From an uncultured Eubacterium sp. (GTDB taxonomy: Bacteria > Bacillota > Clostridia > Lachnospirales > Lachnospiraceae): a stretch of 47,536 nt of DNA. The stretch spans positions 1 through 47,536 of the forward strand of contig CAJUTR010000023.1 in assembly GCA_910589665.1 (NCBI GenBank). Reading direction: 5' to 3'. The notes under the pieces are model-generated. The model was not told where the DNA came from. It made no database searches and was given only the letters and a program-made list of their open reading frames with translations. The number at the start of each line of letters is the position of its first letter. Positions within the stretch are counted from its first letter, which is position 1. This document shows positions 34,422 to 43,356 of the stretch, in pieces. The translations under genes were made by a program, and so were the position numbers.

Positions 34422-35150
34422 ATGAAGAATTTTTTAAACCAATTGACGACGAAAAAGGATGGCAGCTGGGAAGTGGTGGACGTTGTATCCGATGATGATT
34501 CCGAGTTGATGCTGCCCCAGACAAATGATTTTTTGAATATGGAAAATCAGTACCGGCAGATTATGTTTTTTTATGAGGCGGGTATCCAGCAGATCACAGC
34601 AAAACTTGAGATTTTAAATAAGGAATTCCAGTACTGCAATGACAGGAATCCGATCGAGAGCATAAAGAGCCGGGTGAAAACATCAGACAGCATCATCGAG
34701 AAGATGAAGAAAAAGGGACTGCCGCTTACCGTGAGCTGTATGATGGGAAATATATATGATATCGCGGGCGTGCGTGTGATCTGTCCATTCATTTCGGACG
34801 TTTACCATGTGGCGAGGATGATCATGAACCAGACAGATGTCGAAGTATACCGCGTGAAAGATTACATAGAAAGTCCGAAAGATAACGGCTATCGAAGCCT
34901 GCATGTGATCGTAATGATCGACGTCTTTTTTTCCGATCAGAAGCGGAAAGTGCCGATCGAGATTCAGTTTCGGACGATCGCCATGAATTTTTGGGCGAGT
35001 ACCGAGCACCAGCTGCGTTATAAAAAGGATGTGGCGTTTACGACGGAGATGCACCGGCAGTTGAAGAAAACAGCTGATCTGATGGCTAGGGCAGACCGGA
35101 GGATGCAGCGGCTCGTCGAGCAGTCGATTCCGGGGGAGGGGAGTGCGTGA
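34422..35150 (+). CDS. Small alarmone (p)ppGpp synthetase
   Basis: A 242-residue GTP pyrophosphokinase that makes ppGpp from GTP or GDP and ATP. It contains only the RelA/SpoT synthetase domain (about 60-190) with IYDIAGVRVIC, DNGYRSLHVIV and VPIEIQFRTIAMNFWAS; no HD hydrolase and no TGS/ACT regulatory domains. Length and ends match the RelQ (YjbM) group. It is 23 bp after rnhA and probably ends that operon. It is likely controlled by transcription rather than ribosome stalling. Confidence 0.88.
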   Translation: MKNFLNQLTTKKDGSWEVVDVVSDDDSELMLPQTNDFLNMENQYRQIMFFYEAGIQQITAKLEILNKEFQYCNDRNPIESIKSRVKTSDSIIEKMKKKGLPLTVSCMMGNIYDIAGVRVICPFISDVYHVARMIMNQTDVEVYRVKDYIESPKDNGYRSLHVIVMIDVFFSDQKRKVPIEIQFRTIAMNFWASTEHQLRYKKDVAFTTEMHRQLKKTADLMARADRRMQRLVEQSIPGEGSA

Positions 35151-35296
35151 GAGGGAAAATGATTTTTTATTTGGAATAAGAAAAGCTTGCGTCTTAGAAG
35201 AGTCTATATTATAATGATTTTAAGTTTATACTTTAGAAGAAATGTTATTTGATTTTGAGTTGCGGGTTATAATAGGGTTAGTTGAAAAGGAGGCAA

Positions 35297-36559
35297 ATGA
35301 TTGGAATGAAAATATTTTTGGAAAATGTAGCAATTCTTAAAATGGCAGATATTGAAATCAATGGGATTACGGTTACAGCTGGGTTAAACGGGACAGGAAA
35401 AACCACGGTTGGAAAGTCTGTTTATGCTACATTGAACGCTTACAAGGATCTTCCTGATAAAATATTGAATGCTAGAAGGGATAGTATTTGGAGGGAGATT
35501 TTTTTGGGATTAAGAAATCATCGTGATATAACAAAGAATTATTCTCCTTTTGATATTGCATTTAAGTTTGATAAGGAGTTAACGAATGAATTATTGTTGA
35601 CATGGAAAAAGGAAGGGGATTTTGTAGTAAAAAAAGATATTTATGAACGGCTGCGTAAATATGACATCATTCAAAGCGAAGATATTGAAACTTTATGCGA
35701 AGGGATTAGTGGGGTAATACAAAGATCCGATAATGATTATATAGAGTATTTGGTAGAATCATATTTTAACCGGGTTTTTAAAAATCAGATTAATCATTTC
35801 TGTATAACAGATAAGGGCAGGTTTGAGTGGGAGAGTTCAGAGTTACAATTTCATATGGAGTTTCAAAAGAATGAATTGCTGGCATATGATTATGTTTCTT
35901 TTTTTGACCAAAAGGCAGTGTATATCGAGTCGCAAAATGTTTTGGATGCTTTTCAGTCATATAAAACAAAAAGCAGACATAGCGAGGAAATATCGTTTGT
36001 TTCCAATGAATTGTTTCATCTCTTAGGAAGAGAGGCTGCTTCGCAGGAAACACTGGAAGATTATATGAGTGCAAAGGAGATTAATAATATTGTAGACGTA
36101 ATCATGAACAAGGTGACGCACGGAACATTAAGAATGGAAGGGGCAGAGGAGTTTACGTTTTATGACCAAAGCATGGATCATAGTGTGGATATTTCTAATT
36201 TATCTGCAGGATTAAAAATATTTGTCGTCATACAGAGGCTGCTTGAAAATGGTTCATTGCGAAAAGGAGATATTTTGCTGATTGATGAACCTGAGATCAA
36301 TCTGCATCCCGAATGGCAGGTGGTTTTTGCCGAAATTCTTGTCCGTATGCAGAAAGATCTAGGTATCTATATTTATCTCAACACACACAGTCCGTATTTT
36401 ATCCATGCCATCGAAGTGAAAATGGCGGAACATGAAATTGCGGATCGGGGGAAATATTATCTAATGGAAAAAGATGTAGACGGGTTATGTTATTCCATCG
36501 ATGTGACAGGAAACACGGAAAAGATTTATGAGTTGCTATATAAACCACTAGAAATGTAA
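35297..36559 (+). CDS. SMC/OLD-like ATPase of a two-gene cassette
   Basis: A 420-residue ATPase. Walker A is GLNGTGKTT (Lys35). Near the C-terminus come LSAGLKIF (ABC-type signature), DILLIDEPEINLHPEW (Walker B) and NTHSPYFI (the H-loop). The middle (about 50-280) is a helical/mixed insertion with no recognised domain. This is the AAA_15/AAA_21 type used in OLD, PtuA and other defence ATPases, but no TOPRIM nuclease domain is visible. ATG 35297 follows AAGGAGG closely; ATG 35306 is an alternative. TATAAT at 35268-35273 could be its -10. Strongly AT-rich compared with both neighbours, suggesting acquisition. The next gene, 36 bp on, is probably its effector. Confidence 0.75.
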   Translation: MIGMKIFLENVAILKMADIEINGITVTAGLNGTGKTTVGKSVYATLNAYKDLPDKILNARRDSIWREIFLGLRNHRDITKNYSPFDIAFKFDKELTNELLLTWKKEGDFVVKKDIYERLRKYDIIQSEDIETLCEGISGVIQRSDNDYIEYLVESYFNRVFKNQINHFCITDKGRFEWESSELQFHMEFQKNELLAYDYVSFFDQKAVYIESQNVLDAFQSYKTKSRHSEEISFVSNELFHLLGREAASQETLEDYMSAKEINNIVDVIMNKVTHGTLRMEGAEEFTFYDQSMDHSVDISNLSAGLKIFVVIQRLLENGSLRKGDILLIDEPEINLHPEWQVVFAEILVRMQKDLGIYIYLNTHSPYFIHAIEVKMAEHEIADRGKYYLMEKDVDGLCYSIDVTGNTEKIYELLYKPLEM

Positions 36560-36595
36560 GGGATAAGAGGAAGAAGCGCGCAAATGGAGTAAAAG

Positions 36596-37186
36596 ATGAA
36601 TAAAGTAAAAGAGTACCGTTCCTTTCTCTGCAGCTTGAGTGAAGCTTCGAGAGATAAAGAGAACCATGAGAGCTTGATCGATGATGACGATCTGGATCAT
36701 CGAGTCGTAAATTTTGATGGAGTAAGAAAAAATATATGCAAGTTTTATCGAGGGGAAGACACATGTTCGTGCGATGCGTATTTGGAAAAAGATCATATCC
36801 GGTTTTTGATTGAATTTAAAAATCAGAGTGAGGGCAATGTGGATGTGACGAACATTCAGAATAAGGCATTTGACAGTCTGGCACTGTTAATGATGAATGA
36901 TGACCAGTGCCGGTCGCATCTTGCAGAACACACAGTACTGATCGTTGTTTACAATGAAAAAAAGTACACACCTGATAACAGATCATATCCTACATCCCCC
37001 TCATCGGATAAATTTGTACGGAAAATGAAAGAACTGGCAGGAAAAAAAGGATTGGAATCCTATTCGGTAAAGTTTGGTCTTCATCCGTACATAGGTGAAT
37101 TATACCGAAATATTTATACTGTCGATGTGGAGGTATTTATAAACAAATTTTATCCGATTCTGTTCGGCAGTGAATCGTTATTTTAG
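36596..37186 (+). CDS. Small protein with E-x-K nuclease-like motif
   Basis: A 196-residue soluble protein, not recognised as a named family. It has an Asp (CSCDAYLEKD) followed after a hydrophobic strand by IEFKNQ, arranged like the D...E-x-K core of PD-(D/E)XK nucleases, then a helix with NIQNKAFDSLALLM. A weak GGAG precedes ATG 36596. It belongs with the upstream ATPase by spacing, orientation and base composition. If it is a nuclease, the pair would be an ATPase sensor plus effector; this is inference from one motif. Confidence 0.5.
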   Translation: MNKVKEYRSFLCSLSEASRDKENHESLIDDDDLDHRVVNFDGVRKNICKFYRGEDTCSCDAYLEKDHIRFLIEFKNQSEGNVDVTNIQNKAFDSLALLMMNDDQCRSHLAEHTVLIVVYNEKKYTPDNRSYPTSPSSDKFVRKMKELAGKKGLESYSVKFGLHPYIGELYRNIYTVDVEVFINKFYPILFGSESLF

Positions 37187-37258
37187 TCAAAAGAGCCATT
37201 GCTAACATATGATTTATGAACGAAAGTTGCAAAGGTTCTTTTTGCAAGTAAAAAAAGG

Positions 37259-37310
37259 GAGCACCGTTCCAGACTACTTGGTCCATTAGCGGTGCTCTCT
37301 CTTATTTTTA
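37259..37310. terminator. Bidirectional terminator
   Basis: GAGCACCG (37259-37266) and CGGTGCTC (37290-37297) form a perfect 8-bp stem. The plus strand continues TCTCTTATTTTT and the minus strand has CCCTTTTTTT (37258-37250), so it can end both the nuclease-like gene and the convergent ppk. Confidence 0.8.
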
Positions 37311-39404
37311 GGAATGCCCTGCTTCCTTCGCCTCCTTACAAAACGCCATCTGCGCACCGATCGGTGCCTTCCCGCGGCGTTCTGCCTTTTTATAGATCCC
37401 GCCGTATACATTGACCGGGCTGGCCGCCTCTTTGTCAATGGCGGAATCCGGCTGGAGGATATGTGCTTTCAGATTATCGGAAAGCTGGAGTTCCAGTATG
37501 TGCATGATCTGCCCTTTCAGTTTTTCGTCTTCTACGGGGAAGAGTATTTCGACCCGCTTATCGAGGTTTCTCGGCATCCAGTCCGCGCTTCCCATATAAA
37601 TCTCTGGTTTTCCGTCGTTTTCAAAATAGAAGATCCTGGAGTGTTCCAAAAAGGCACCGACGATGGAACGGACGTGGATCGTCTCACTCATTCCCTTGAG
37701 GCCCTGTTTGAGGCAGCAAATCCCGCGAACGATCAGTTCGATCTCGACACCGGCAGCGGAGGCATCGTAGAGGGCGTTTATAATGCCCGCGTCGCAGAGG
37801 GAGTTCATCTTGGCGATGATCTTTGCCGGTTTACCACTCTTGGCGTTGTCGCGCTCCCGGTTGATGAGAGAGACAAATTTCTCACGCAGCCAGTTGGGCG
37901 CGAGTGAGAGTTTGTTCCATACGAGCGGTTCCGAATAACCGGAGAGCATATTGAACACGGCGGTGGCGTCCTCGCCGTACGGGCGCTTGCACGTAAACAT
38001 GCCCATGTCGGTGTAGAGTTTTGCCGTGGAATCGTTGTAATTTCCGGTGCCGAGATGGACGTAGCGACGTATGCCGTCTTCCTCTTTCCGCACGACGAGC
38101 GTGATCTTGCTGTGGGTTTTCAATCCGACGAGCCCGTATATGACGTGGCAGCCGGCTTTTTCGAGTTTGCGTGCCCAGACGATATTGTTTTCTTCGTCAA
38201 ACCGCGCTTTCAGCTCGACAAGGACCGTCACCTGCTTGCCGTTTTCCGCGGCCTGCGCGAGAGAGGCGATGATGGGTGAGTGGCTGCTGACGCGGTAGAG
38301 TGTCTGCTTGATCGCCAGGACGTCAGGATCTTTGGACGCGGCGCGCACGAAATTAACGACCGGGTCAAACGTCTCGTACGGGTGATGGAGGAGAATGTCC
38401 CCTTCCCGGATCTGTTCAAACAGATCCCGGTTCAGATCGAGGTTTCTCGGCGGCTGTGGGTGGAATGGCACATCTTTCAGATGGTCGTAGCCTTCCATGC
38501 CGTACACTTTCATGAGGAATGTCAGGTCAAGAGGCCCATTGATCTTGAAAATGTCTTCTTCCGAAATACGAAGTTCCTTTTTTAATATGCGCAGGAGACG
38601 TTTGTCGATGCCGGCTTCCACTTCCAGATGGATGGCTTCCCCCCACTGGCGTTTTTTGATCTGCTTTTCGATTTCGATCAAAAGGTCGGCGGCTTCGTCC
38701 TCGTCAATCGTCAGGTCGGCATTCCGCATGACGCGGTACGGCGAGGCGGAGACCACTTTATAATTGAGGAATAATTTCTGTATATTCTTTTCAATGACCT
38801 GTTCCAAAAGGATGACGGCCGTTTCCCCCTCGGTTTCAGAGGGAACATGAACGACTCTCGGCAGTACGGACGGAACTTGTACCGTCGCGAAATCGATCGT
38901 ATCTTTTTGTTTTTTGTCCACGAGCAGGGCGGCGATATTCAGCGTCTTATTGCGGATCAGCGGAAATGGGCGCGATGAATCCACGGCCATCGGAGTCAGC
39001 ACCGGATAGACTTCCTGCCGGAAGAAGTGGTCGACGTATTCTGCCTGCTCTTTCGTGAGATTTTCATACTGTGTGATGATCTTTAGTCCCTGCCGTTTCA
39101 GTGAGGGAAGAATCGAGCGGTTATACGTGTTGTACTGGGCGTCTACCAGTTCGTGGGTTCCCTGTGAAATGGCGGCGAGCTGTTCTTTCGGTGTGAGTCC
39201 GGCAATATCCTTTTTTGTATATTTCGCGTGCACCATATCCTTTAGTGAGGCAACGCGTATCATGATGAATTCGTCCAGGTTTGAGGCGGTAATGCTTAAA
39301 AACTTCAGCCGTTCCATGAGAGGAATGGTTTTATCTTTTGCTTCGGATAAGATCCGGTAGTTAAACCCGAGCCAGCTCAGTTCCCTGTTGTAAAATTTGC
39401 TCAT
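37308..39404 (-). CDS. ppk1: Polyphosphate kinase 1
   Basis: A 698-residue enzyme that builds inorganic polyphosphate from ATP. N-terminal domain (SKFYNRELSWLGFNYRIL), head domain and two phospholipase-D-like C-terminal domains. The two conserved His are His431 (LKTHSKI) and His450 (RYVHLGTGNYND). ATG 39404 follows AAAGGAAG at proper distance; a frame from 39599 extends into ppx and is not used. It lies 14 bp after the ppx stop, in one operon, so synthesis and breakdown genes are transcribed together. Confidence 0.95.
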   Translation of the reverse strand: MSKFYNRELSWLGFNYRILSEAKDKTIPLMERLKFLSITASNLDEFIMIRVASLKDMVHAKYTKKDIAGLTPKEQLAAISQGTHELVDAQYNTYNRSILPSLKRQGLKIITQYENLTKEQAEYVDHFFRQEVYPVLTPMAVDSSRPFPLIRNKTLNIAALLVDKKQKDTIDFATVQVPSVLPRVVHVPSETEGETAVILLEQVIEKNIQKLFLNYKVVSASPYRVMRNADLTIDEDEAADLLIEIEKQIKKRQWGEAIHLEVEAGIDKRLLRILKKELRISEEDIFKINGPLDLTFLMKVYGMEGYDHLKDVPFHPQPPRNLDLNRDLFEQIREGDILLHHPYETFDPVVNFVRAASKDPDVLAIKQTLYRVSSHSPIIASLAQAAENGKQVTVLVELKARFDEENNIVWARKLEKAGCHVIYGLVGLKTHSKITLVVRKEEDGIRRYVHLGTGNYNDSTAKLYTDMGMFTCKRPYGEDATAVFNMLSGYSEPLVWNKLSLAPNWLREKFVSLINRERDNAKSGKPAKIIAKMNSLCDAGIINALYDASAAGVEIELIVRGICCLKQGLKGMSETIHVRSIVGAFLEHSRIFYFENDGKPEIYMGSADWMPRNLDKRVEILFPVEDEKLKGQIMHILELQLSDNLKAHILQPDSAIDKEAASPVNVYGGIYKKAERRGKAPIGAQMAFCKEAKEAGHS

Positions 39405-39418
39405 ATGCTGCACTTCCT

Positions 39419-40948
39419 TTACATTTTTTTGTTCTTTGGTGATGGCGTTGCGCGTCGTTTCTTTATGACGGGGCGGATGCCGAAAACTTCTTCGAATACG
39501 TCCGCCTTCCGGTGGAATAAACCGGTCTCCAACGTGATGTCGGCCATTGTATGCGCGACGATCTGAAGGGAGTTTTCCCGCAGTGACACGCGCACACATT
39601 TAATTTTCTGCTGATTGCTTTTATCGAGCACATTGGCCAGCCGGAGGAGCGCGCACAACTTTACGATCGTGATGTAATCGTCTCTCGTGATCTCGTCCTC
39701 GATGTCTTCATAGGTCGGGAAGAACTCGCTGTTATAGCGGACGATATTTGCCACGATGACCCGCTCCTGATGCGAAATGCCGATGATCTCCGTGCTCATA
39801 ATGATCTTGTACGAATTTTCCCTCGTCTGGCACATATTGATGTAGGCGCCGCAGCTGTGAAGGATGACGCCGATCTGCAAAAGAAGGCGTTCCCGTTTTC
39901 CCAGGCCGTGAAGTTTGCGGATGCTGTCAAAAATTTCCGTCGCCAGATAGGAAACATTGTCCACATGATCCATGTCCACCCCGTAGCGGCGGGCAATGTT
40001 TTTGGCGGTGGCAATGATGTCTTCCGTGAAATCGTGCTTTGGTTTCCTTATATTTTTCTTTTCCGCGTATTCAGCGGCCATGCTGTCGCACAGATCGGTA
40101 GACGAAAGGTATATGTCATCGCAATCCGTTAAGGAGACGATTTTTTTCAAGAGAAGGATGGTCGGAATGATCATTTCCGACTGTTCACTCCCTAATAGCC
40201 CGGACAGTTTCATGTCTGAAAACGTCTTCCGTGATATCATACCGGTGAAATCCTTGTCCCATTCCACGACATGTTGGATTATTTCGGGAACTTTAGATCC
40301 CATCATGATCGTGTGTGGTATCTCTTTATTCTGGAGGTACAAATTAAAAAATGTGATTAAGTCTTTATCGATATATTCGGAAATAAGTTCGTGATAGCTG
40401 AACATTTCCGGTTCCAGTGCGTGGAGGAGTTCGCTGATGCGGGACGCTCCCAGTTTGAGTTTCTGGGTGAACGAAAGTGCTCCTTCGCTGAACAGGGAGA
40501 GCTGAACGCTGCCCGCGCTCATGTCGGCAATGAGTGCCCCTTCATTGATCATATGTGTAAAGACTTTTTCATTCATGGAAATGGCCTTGTAACATAGGAA
40601 GCGCTCCTCGCTGTTACTTAAGATCCGTACTTTTATATTTGCCTGGAGCTTGATCTGATCCAATACGACGAGTTTGTTTGATGCCTCCCGGAAGGCGTCT
40701 GTGGCAAAGGCGTGGTAAGCAGATACTTTGTATTCTTCCATTACCTTTTTAAAATCCTCGAGTACACGGCAGATTTCAGACATGGTGCGGTAAGAGATCT
40801 GTCCGGTCGTAAAAATTTCACTGCCCAGAGAAAGGCGGTGCCTTATATGTGTGATCTCTACGATGCCGTGCGGCTTGGACATTTCGTAAACTTTCATCGC
40901 CAGTTCACTGGAGTCTACGGTGATCGCCGCGTAAGTAGTAATTGCCAT
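39419..40948 (-). CDS. ppx: Ppx/GppA-type exopolyphosphatase
   Basis: A 509-residue protein of the Ppx/GppA family, which removes terminal phosphate from polyphosphate or pppGpp. The N-terminal actin-like fold (about 1-300) starts AITTYAAITVDSSELAMKVYE, with DAFREASN and ADMSAGSVQLSLF, where the phosphate loop is less conserved than usual. The C-terminal helical HD-type region (about 315-490) has LLQIGVILHSCGAYIN. ATG 40948 follows GGAAAGGAGGT. First gene of the ppx-ppk operon. A TATAAT on the minus strand (41005-41000) may be its -10, divergent from queA. A role on pppGpp is also possible, with the ppGpp synthetase nearby. Confidence 0.85.
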   Translation of the reverse strand: MAITTYAAITVDSSELAMKVYEMSKPHGIVEITHIRHRLSLGSEIFTTGQISYRTMSEICRVLEDFKKVMEEYKVSAYHAFATDAFREASNKLVVLDQIKLQANIKVRILSNSEERFLCYKAISMNEKVFTHMINEGALIADMSAGSVQLSLFSEGALSFTQKLKLGASRISELLHALEPEMFSYHELISEYIDKDLITFFNLYLQNKEIPHTIMMGSKVPEIIQHVVEWDKDFTGMISRKTFSDMKLSGLLGSEQSEMIIPTILLLKKIVSLTDCDDIYLSSTDLCDSMAAEYAEKKNIRKPKHDFTEDIIATAKNIARRYGVDMDHVDNVSYLATEIFDSIRKLHGLGKRERLLLQIGVILHSCGAYINMCQTRENSYKIIMSTEIIGISHQERVIVANIVRYNSEFFPTYEDIEDEITRDDYITIVKLCALLRLANVLDKSNQQKIKCVRVSLRENSLQIVAHTMADITLETGLFHRKADVFEEVFGIRPVIKKRRATPSPKNKKM

Positions 40949-41036
40949 AACGGGATATGTACCTCCTTTCCGTATTTGCTTGATTTTCCTGATAATATTA
41001 TTATACTATTATTTTATGAAAACCGCCAGTATTTTA

Positions 41037-41065
41037 TTGCAAAGATTTCCATTATCATATAGAAT
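41037..41065 (+). promoter_or_regulatory. Promoter of queA
   Basis: TTGCAA (41037-41042), 17 bp and TAGAAT (41060-41065), about 50 bp before the GTG start. Confidence 0.6.
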
Positions 41066-41114
41066 ATAACATGATCGGGTTTATGACATATTTCGCATTG
41101 GGAGGAGATTACGG

Positions 41115-42140
41115 GTGAAGACGAGTGATTTTTATTTTGAACTGCCGAAGGAGCAGATCGCGCAGGAGCCGATCGCGGACCGGAGCGCGTCAAGGCTCAT
41201 GGTGCTCCATCGGAAAACAGGTGGGATCGAGCACCGTAAATTTACGGATATTGTGGACTATCTGCGGGCGGGAGACTGTCTAGTCAGGAATAATACGAAA
41301 GTTATTCCCGCCAGGCTTTTTGGGGTGCGGGAGGATACGGGCGCAGTGATCGAGTTTCTCTTGCTGAAACGCCGGGAGGGCGATGTGTGGGAGACGCTTG
41401 TGAAACCGGGCAGGAAGGCGAGGGCCGGGGCGAAAATAAATTTTGGCGACGGACGGCTCTACGGTGAGGTCGTAGATGTACAGGAGGATGGTAACCGGTT
41501 GATCCGGTTTTTCTATGACGGGATCTTTGAGGAGATTTTGGACGAGCTCGGGCAGATGCCCCTGCCGCCGTATATTACCCACACGCTGGAAGATAAGAAC
41601 CGCTATCAGACTGTATATGCCCGCTACGACGGTTCTGCCGCCGCGCCGACGGCGGGACTTCATTTTACGGAAGAACTGTTTTCGACGATCGAAGAAAAAG
41701 GGGTGTCGGTGGCAAATGTGACGCTGCACGTCGGGCTTGGTACGTTCCGTCCGGTCAAGGTGGATGATGTGGCAAACCACCACATGCACTCGGAGCATTA
41801 TTTTATCGAACCCGAAGAGGCAGAAAAGATCAACCGGGCAAAAAGAGAGGGAGGGCGTGTGATCTGTGTCGGGACGACGAGCTGCCGGACGGTGGAGTCC
41901 GCGGCGGAAAAGGGAATGGTGAGGGCGGATGAATCGGATACCCAGATCTTTATTTATCCCGGTTACCGTTTTCAGGTGATGGATGAACTGATCACAAATT
42001 TTCACCTGCCGGAGTCAACGCTTTTGATGCTCGTTTCCGCGCTGGCCGGCCGTGAGTTTGTTCTCTGGGCTTATGAGGAGGCAGTCCGGGAGGGTTACCG
42101 GTTTTTTAGTTTCGGGGATGCGATGCTGATTACAGATTAG
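41115..42140 (+). CDS. queA: tRNA preQ1(34) S-adenosylmethionine ribosyltransferase-isomerase
   Basis: Transfers and isomerises the ribosyl part of S-adenosylmethionine onto preQ1 in tRNA to give epoxyqueuosine. The 341-residue length is normal. Signature stretches: DFYFELPKEQIAQEP, RNNTKVIPARLFG, DGSAAAPTAGLHFTEEL, HVGLGTFRPV, CVGTTSCRTVES and TNFHLPESTLLMLVSA. The start is GTG 41115 behind GGAGGAG. The lipid-kinase gene follows at 10 bp in the same operon, though no functional link is known. Confidence 0.95.
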   Translation: MKTSDFYFELPKEQIAQEPIADRSASRLMVLHRKTGGIEHRKFTDIVDYLRAGDCLVRNNTKVIPARLFGVREDTGAVIEFLLLKRREGDVWETLVKPGRKARAGAKINFGDGRLYGEVVDVQEDGNRLIRFFYDGIFEEILDELGQMPLPPYITHTLEDKNRYQTVYARYDGSAAAPTAGLHFTEELFSTIEEKGVSVANVTLHVGLGTFRPVKVDDVANHHMHSEHYFIEPEEAEKINRAKREGGRVICVGTTSCRTVESAAEKGMVRADESDTQIFIYPGYRFQVMDELITNFHLPESTLLMLVSALAGREFVLWAYEEAVREGYRFFSFGDAMLITD

Positions 42141-42150
42141 GAGGTGCGGA

Positions 42151-43044
42151 ATGCGAAAAAAGAGATTGTTGTTCATTTACAATCCCCATGCGGGAAAAGG
42201 GACGATGAAAAATAAACTTTCGGATGTCGTTGAAACATATATGAAGGCGGATTACGAGGTGACTGTCTACGCGACGCAGCGCGAGGCTGATGCGACAGAG
42301 ATCGTCATGGAAAGCGGCAGGGAGTATGATCGGATCGTGTGCTCGGGCGGCGACGGCACACTGCATGAGGTGACGCAGGGACTGATGGAAATGCTTCCCG
42401 AGGAGCGCCCTGTGTGCGGCTATATACCGACGGGGACGGTCAATGATTTTGCCAGGGGGTTAAAGATCCCGATGCGCGTGAAACTGGCTGCCAAAGTGTC
42501 GGCGCATGATAACATAAAACCGGTAGATATCGGAATGATGAATGGAAGCTGTTTTACGTATGTATGCGCATTCGGCGCTTTTACTGCGGTATCCTATGAG
42601 ACGTCGCAGGCGGCCAAAAATTTTCTGGGACGCACCGCCTATCTGTTAGAGGGGATGGCGCAGCTCGGGAATATCAAGGCCTACCATGCCGTGATACAGG
42701 CCGGTTCTGAGACGATCGAGGACGATTTTATTTTTGGGATGGTGAGCAACGCAAAAAGCATCGGCGGCTTTTCGTTTTTTAAGAATCAAAAAGTTCTGCT
42801 CAATGACGGCCTTTTTGAAGGTGTTTTTATCAGGAAACCGAAAACGCCGTCCGAACTGCAGGCGGTTCTCAATTCCTTTGTGAAATTGGAACCGAATGAT
42901 CAGATATTAGGGTTCCACGGCCAGAAATTCAGGATTGATTCAGAAGAAGAAATTCCATTTACCCTCGATGGTGAAAACGGAGGATGCTTTAAACAGACGG
43001 AAATATGGTGCTGTCACAGGGCGATCAAATATGTCTGCGGGTGA
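42151..43044 (+). CDS. Diacylglycerol kinase-family lipid kinase
   Basis: A 297-residue DagK/YegS-type kinase that phosphorylates diacylglycerol or a similar lipid. The N-terminal catalytic domain has FIYNPHAGKG, VCSGGDGTLHEV (the GGDGT loop, about 68-73) and PTGTVNDFARGL. The C-terminal beta-sandwich has DDFIFGMVSNAKSIGGF and LNDGLFEGVFI. In Firmicutes these enzymes recycle the diacylglycerol released during lipoteichoic acid synthesis. GGAGGTG precedes ATG 42151. Confidence 0.9.
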   Translation: MRKKRLLFIYNPHAGKGTMKNKLSDVVETYMKADYEVTVYATQREADATEIVMESGREYDRIVCSGGDGTLHEVTQGLMEMLPEERPVCGYIPTGTVNDFARGLKIPMRVKLAAKVSAHDNIKPVDIGMMNGSCFTYVCAFGAFTAVSYETSQAAKNFLGRTAYLLEGMAQLGNIKAYHAVIQAGSETIEDDFIFGMVSNAKSIGGFSFFKNQKVLLNDGLFEGVFIRKPKTPSELQAVLNSFVKLEPNDQILGFHGQKFRIDSEEEIPFTLDGENGGCFKQTEIWCCHRAIKYVCG

Positions 43045-43260
43045 CTTTTTTTTGCCAAATTTTGAACAAAAAACTGTCAAATTAGTAGTTTATACTTGAG
43101 ACTGTTAAGAAAAAATGGATAATAAATCCATTGGATTAAATAACCATCAATTGAGAGCGGCATGGACTTCGGTTTTGCCATAGAAAGATCCGCAATATAG
43201 ATTTTTCATCTCATGGTATTATTCGCGGCTTGTAATATGTGTCGCGGAAAAGGAGAGAAG
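43045..43260. other. Intergenic leader region before the LRR gene
   Basis: No gene seen. A TATACT (43091-43096) could be a -10 box but has no good -35. GGCATGGAC-TTCG-GTTTTGCC (43159-43179) folds as a stem with a UUCG tetraloop, so part of the region may be a transcribed leader. Confidence 0.4.
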
Positions 43261-43342
43261 AGTGAAAATAAATTTTCACTTGGCAAGTTTGTGACTGCGC
43301 GCTGCTTACACAAACTTTGCTTGATGCGCAAAAGCAGCGCAG
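43261..43342 (+). promoter_or_regulatory. Leader with mutually exclusive hairpins
   Basis: A perfect 9-bp stem AGTGAAAAT/ATTTTCACT (43261-43280, 2-nt loop) is followed by two competing structures. Hairpin A pairs GCAAGTTTGTG (43283-43293) with CACAAACTTTGC (43309-43320), 11 bp with one bulge. Hairpin B pairs CTGCGCGCTGCTT (43295-43307) with AAGCAGCGCAG (43332-43342), 11 bp with a 2-nt bulge. The 5' arm of B is the loop of A, so both cannot form together. Hairpin B ends just before the ATGAGG ribosome-binding region, so it could affect translation of the gene at 43357. I do not recognise a known riboswitch. Confidence 0.55.
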
Positions 43343-43356
43343 AAATGAGGTAAAAT

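Noticed and set aside
37314..37907. 197-residue plus-strand frame opposite ppk
   Set aside because: Antisense shadow of a highly conserved enzyme; no ribosome-binding site.
41280..42005. 241-residue minus-strand frame opposite queA
   Set aside because: Shadow frame rich in His and Arg from reverse reading of a GC-rich gene.
43045..43342. Known riboswitch (for example c-di-GMP class) before the LRR gene
   Set aside because: The conserved cores of known classes were not found; only hairpin pairing supports a regulatory role.
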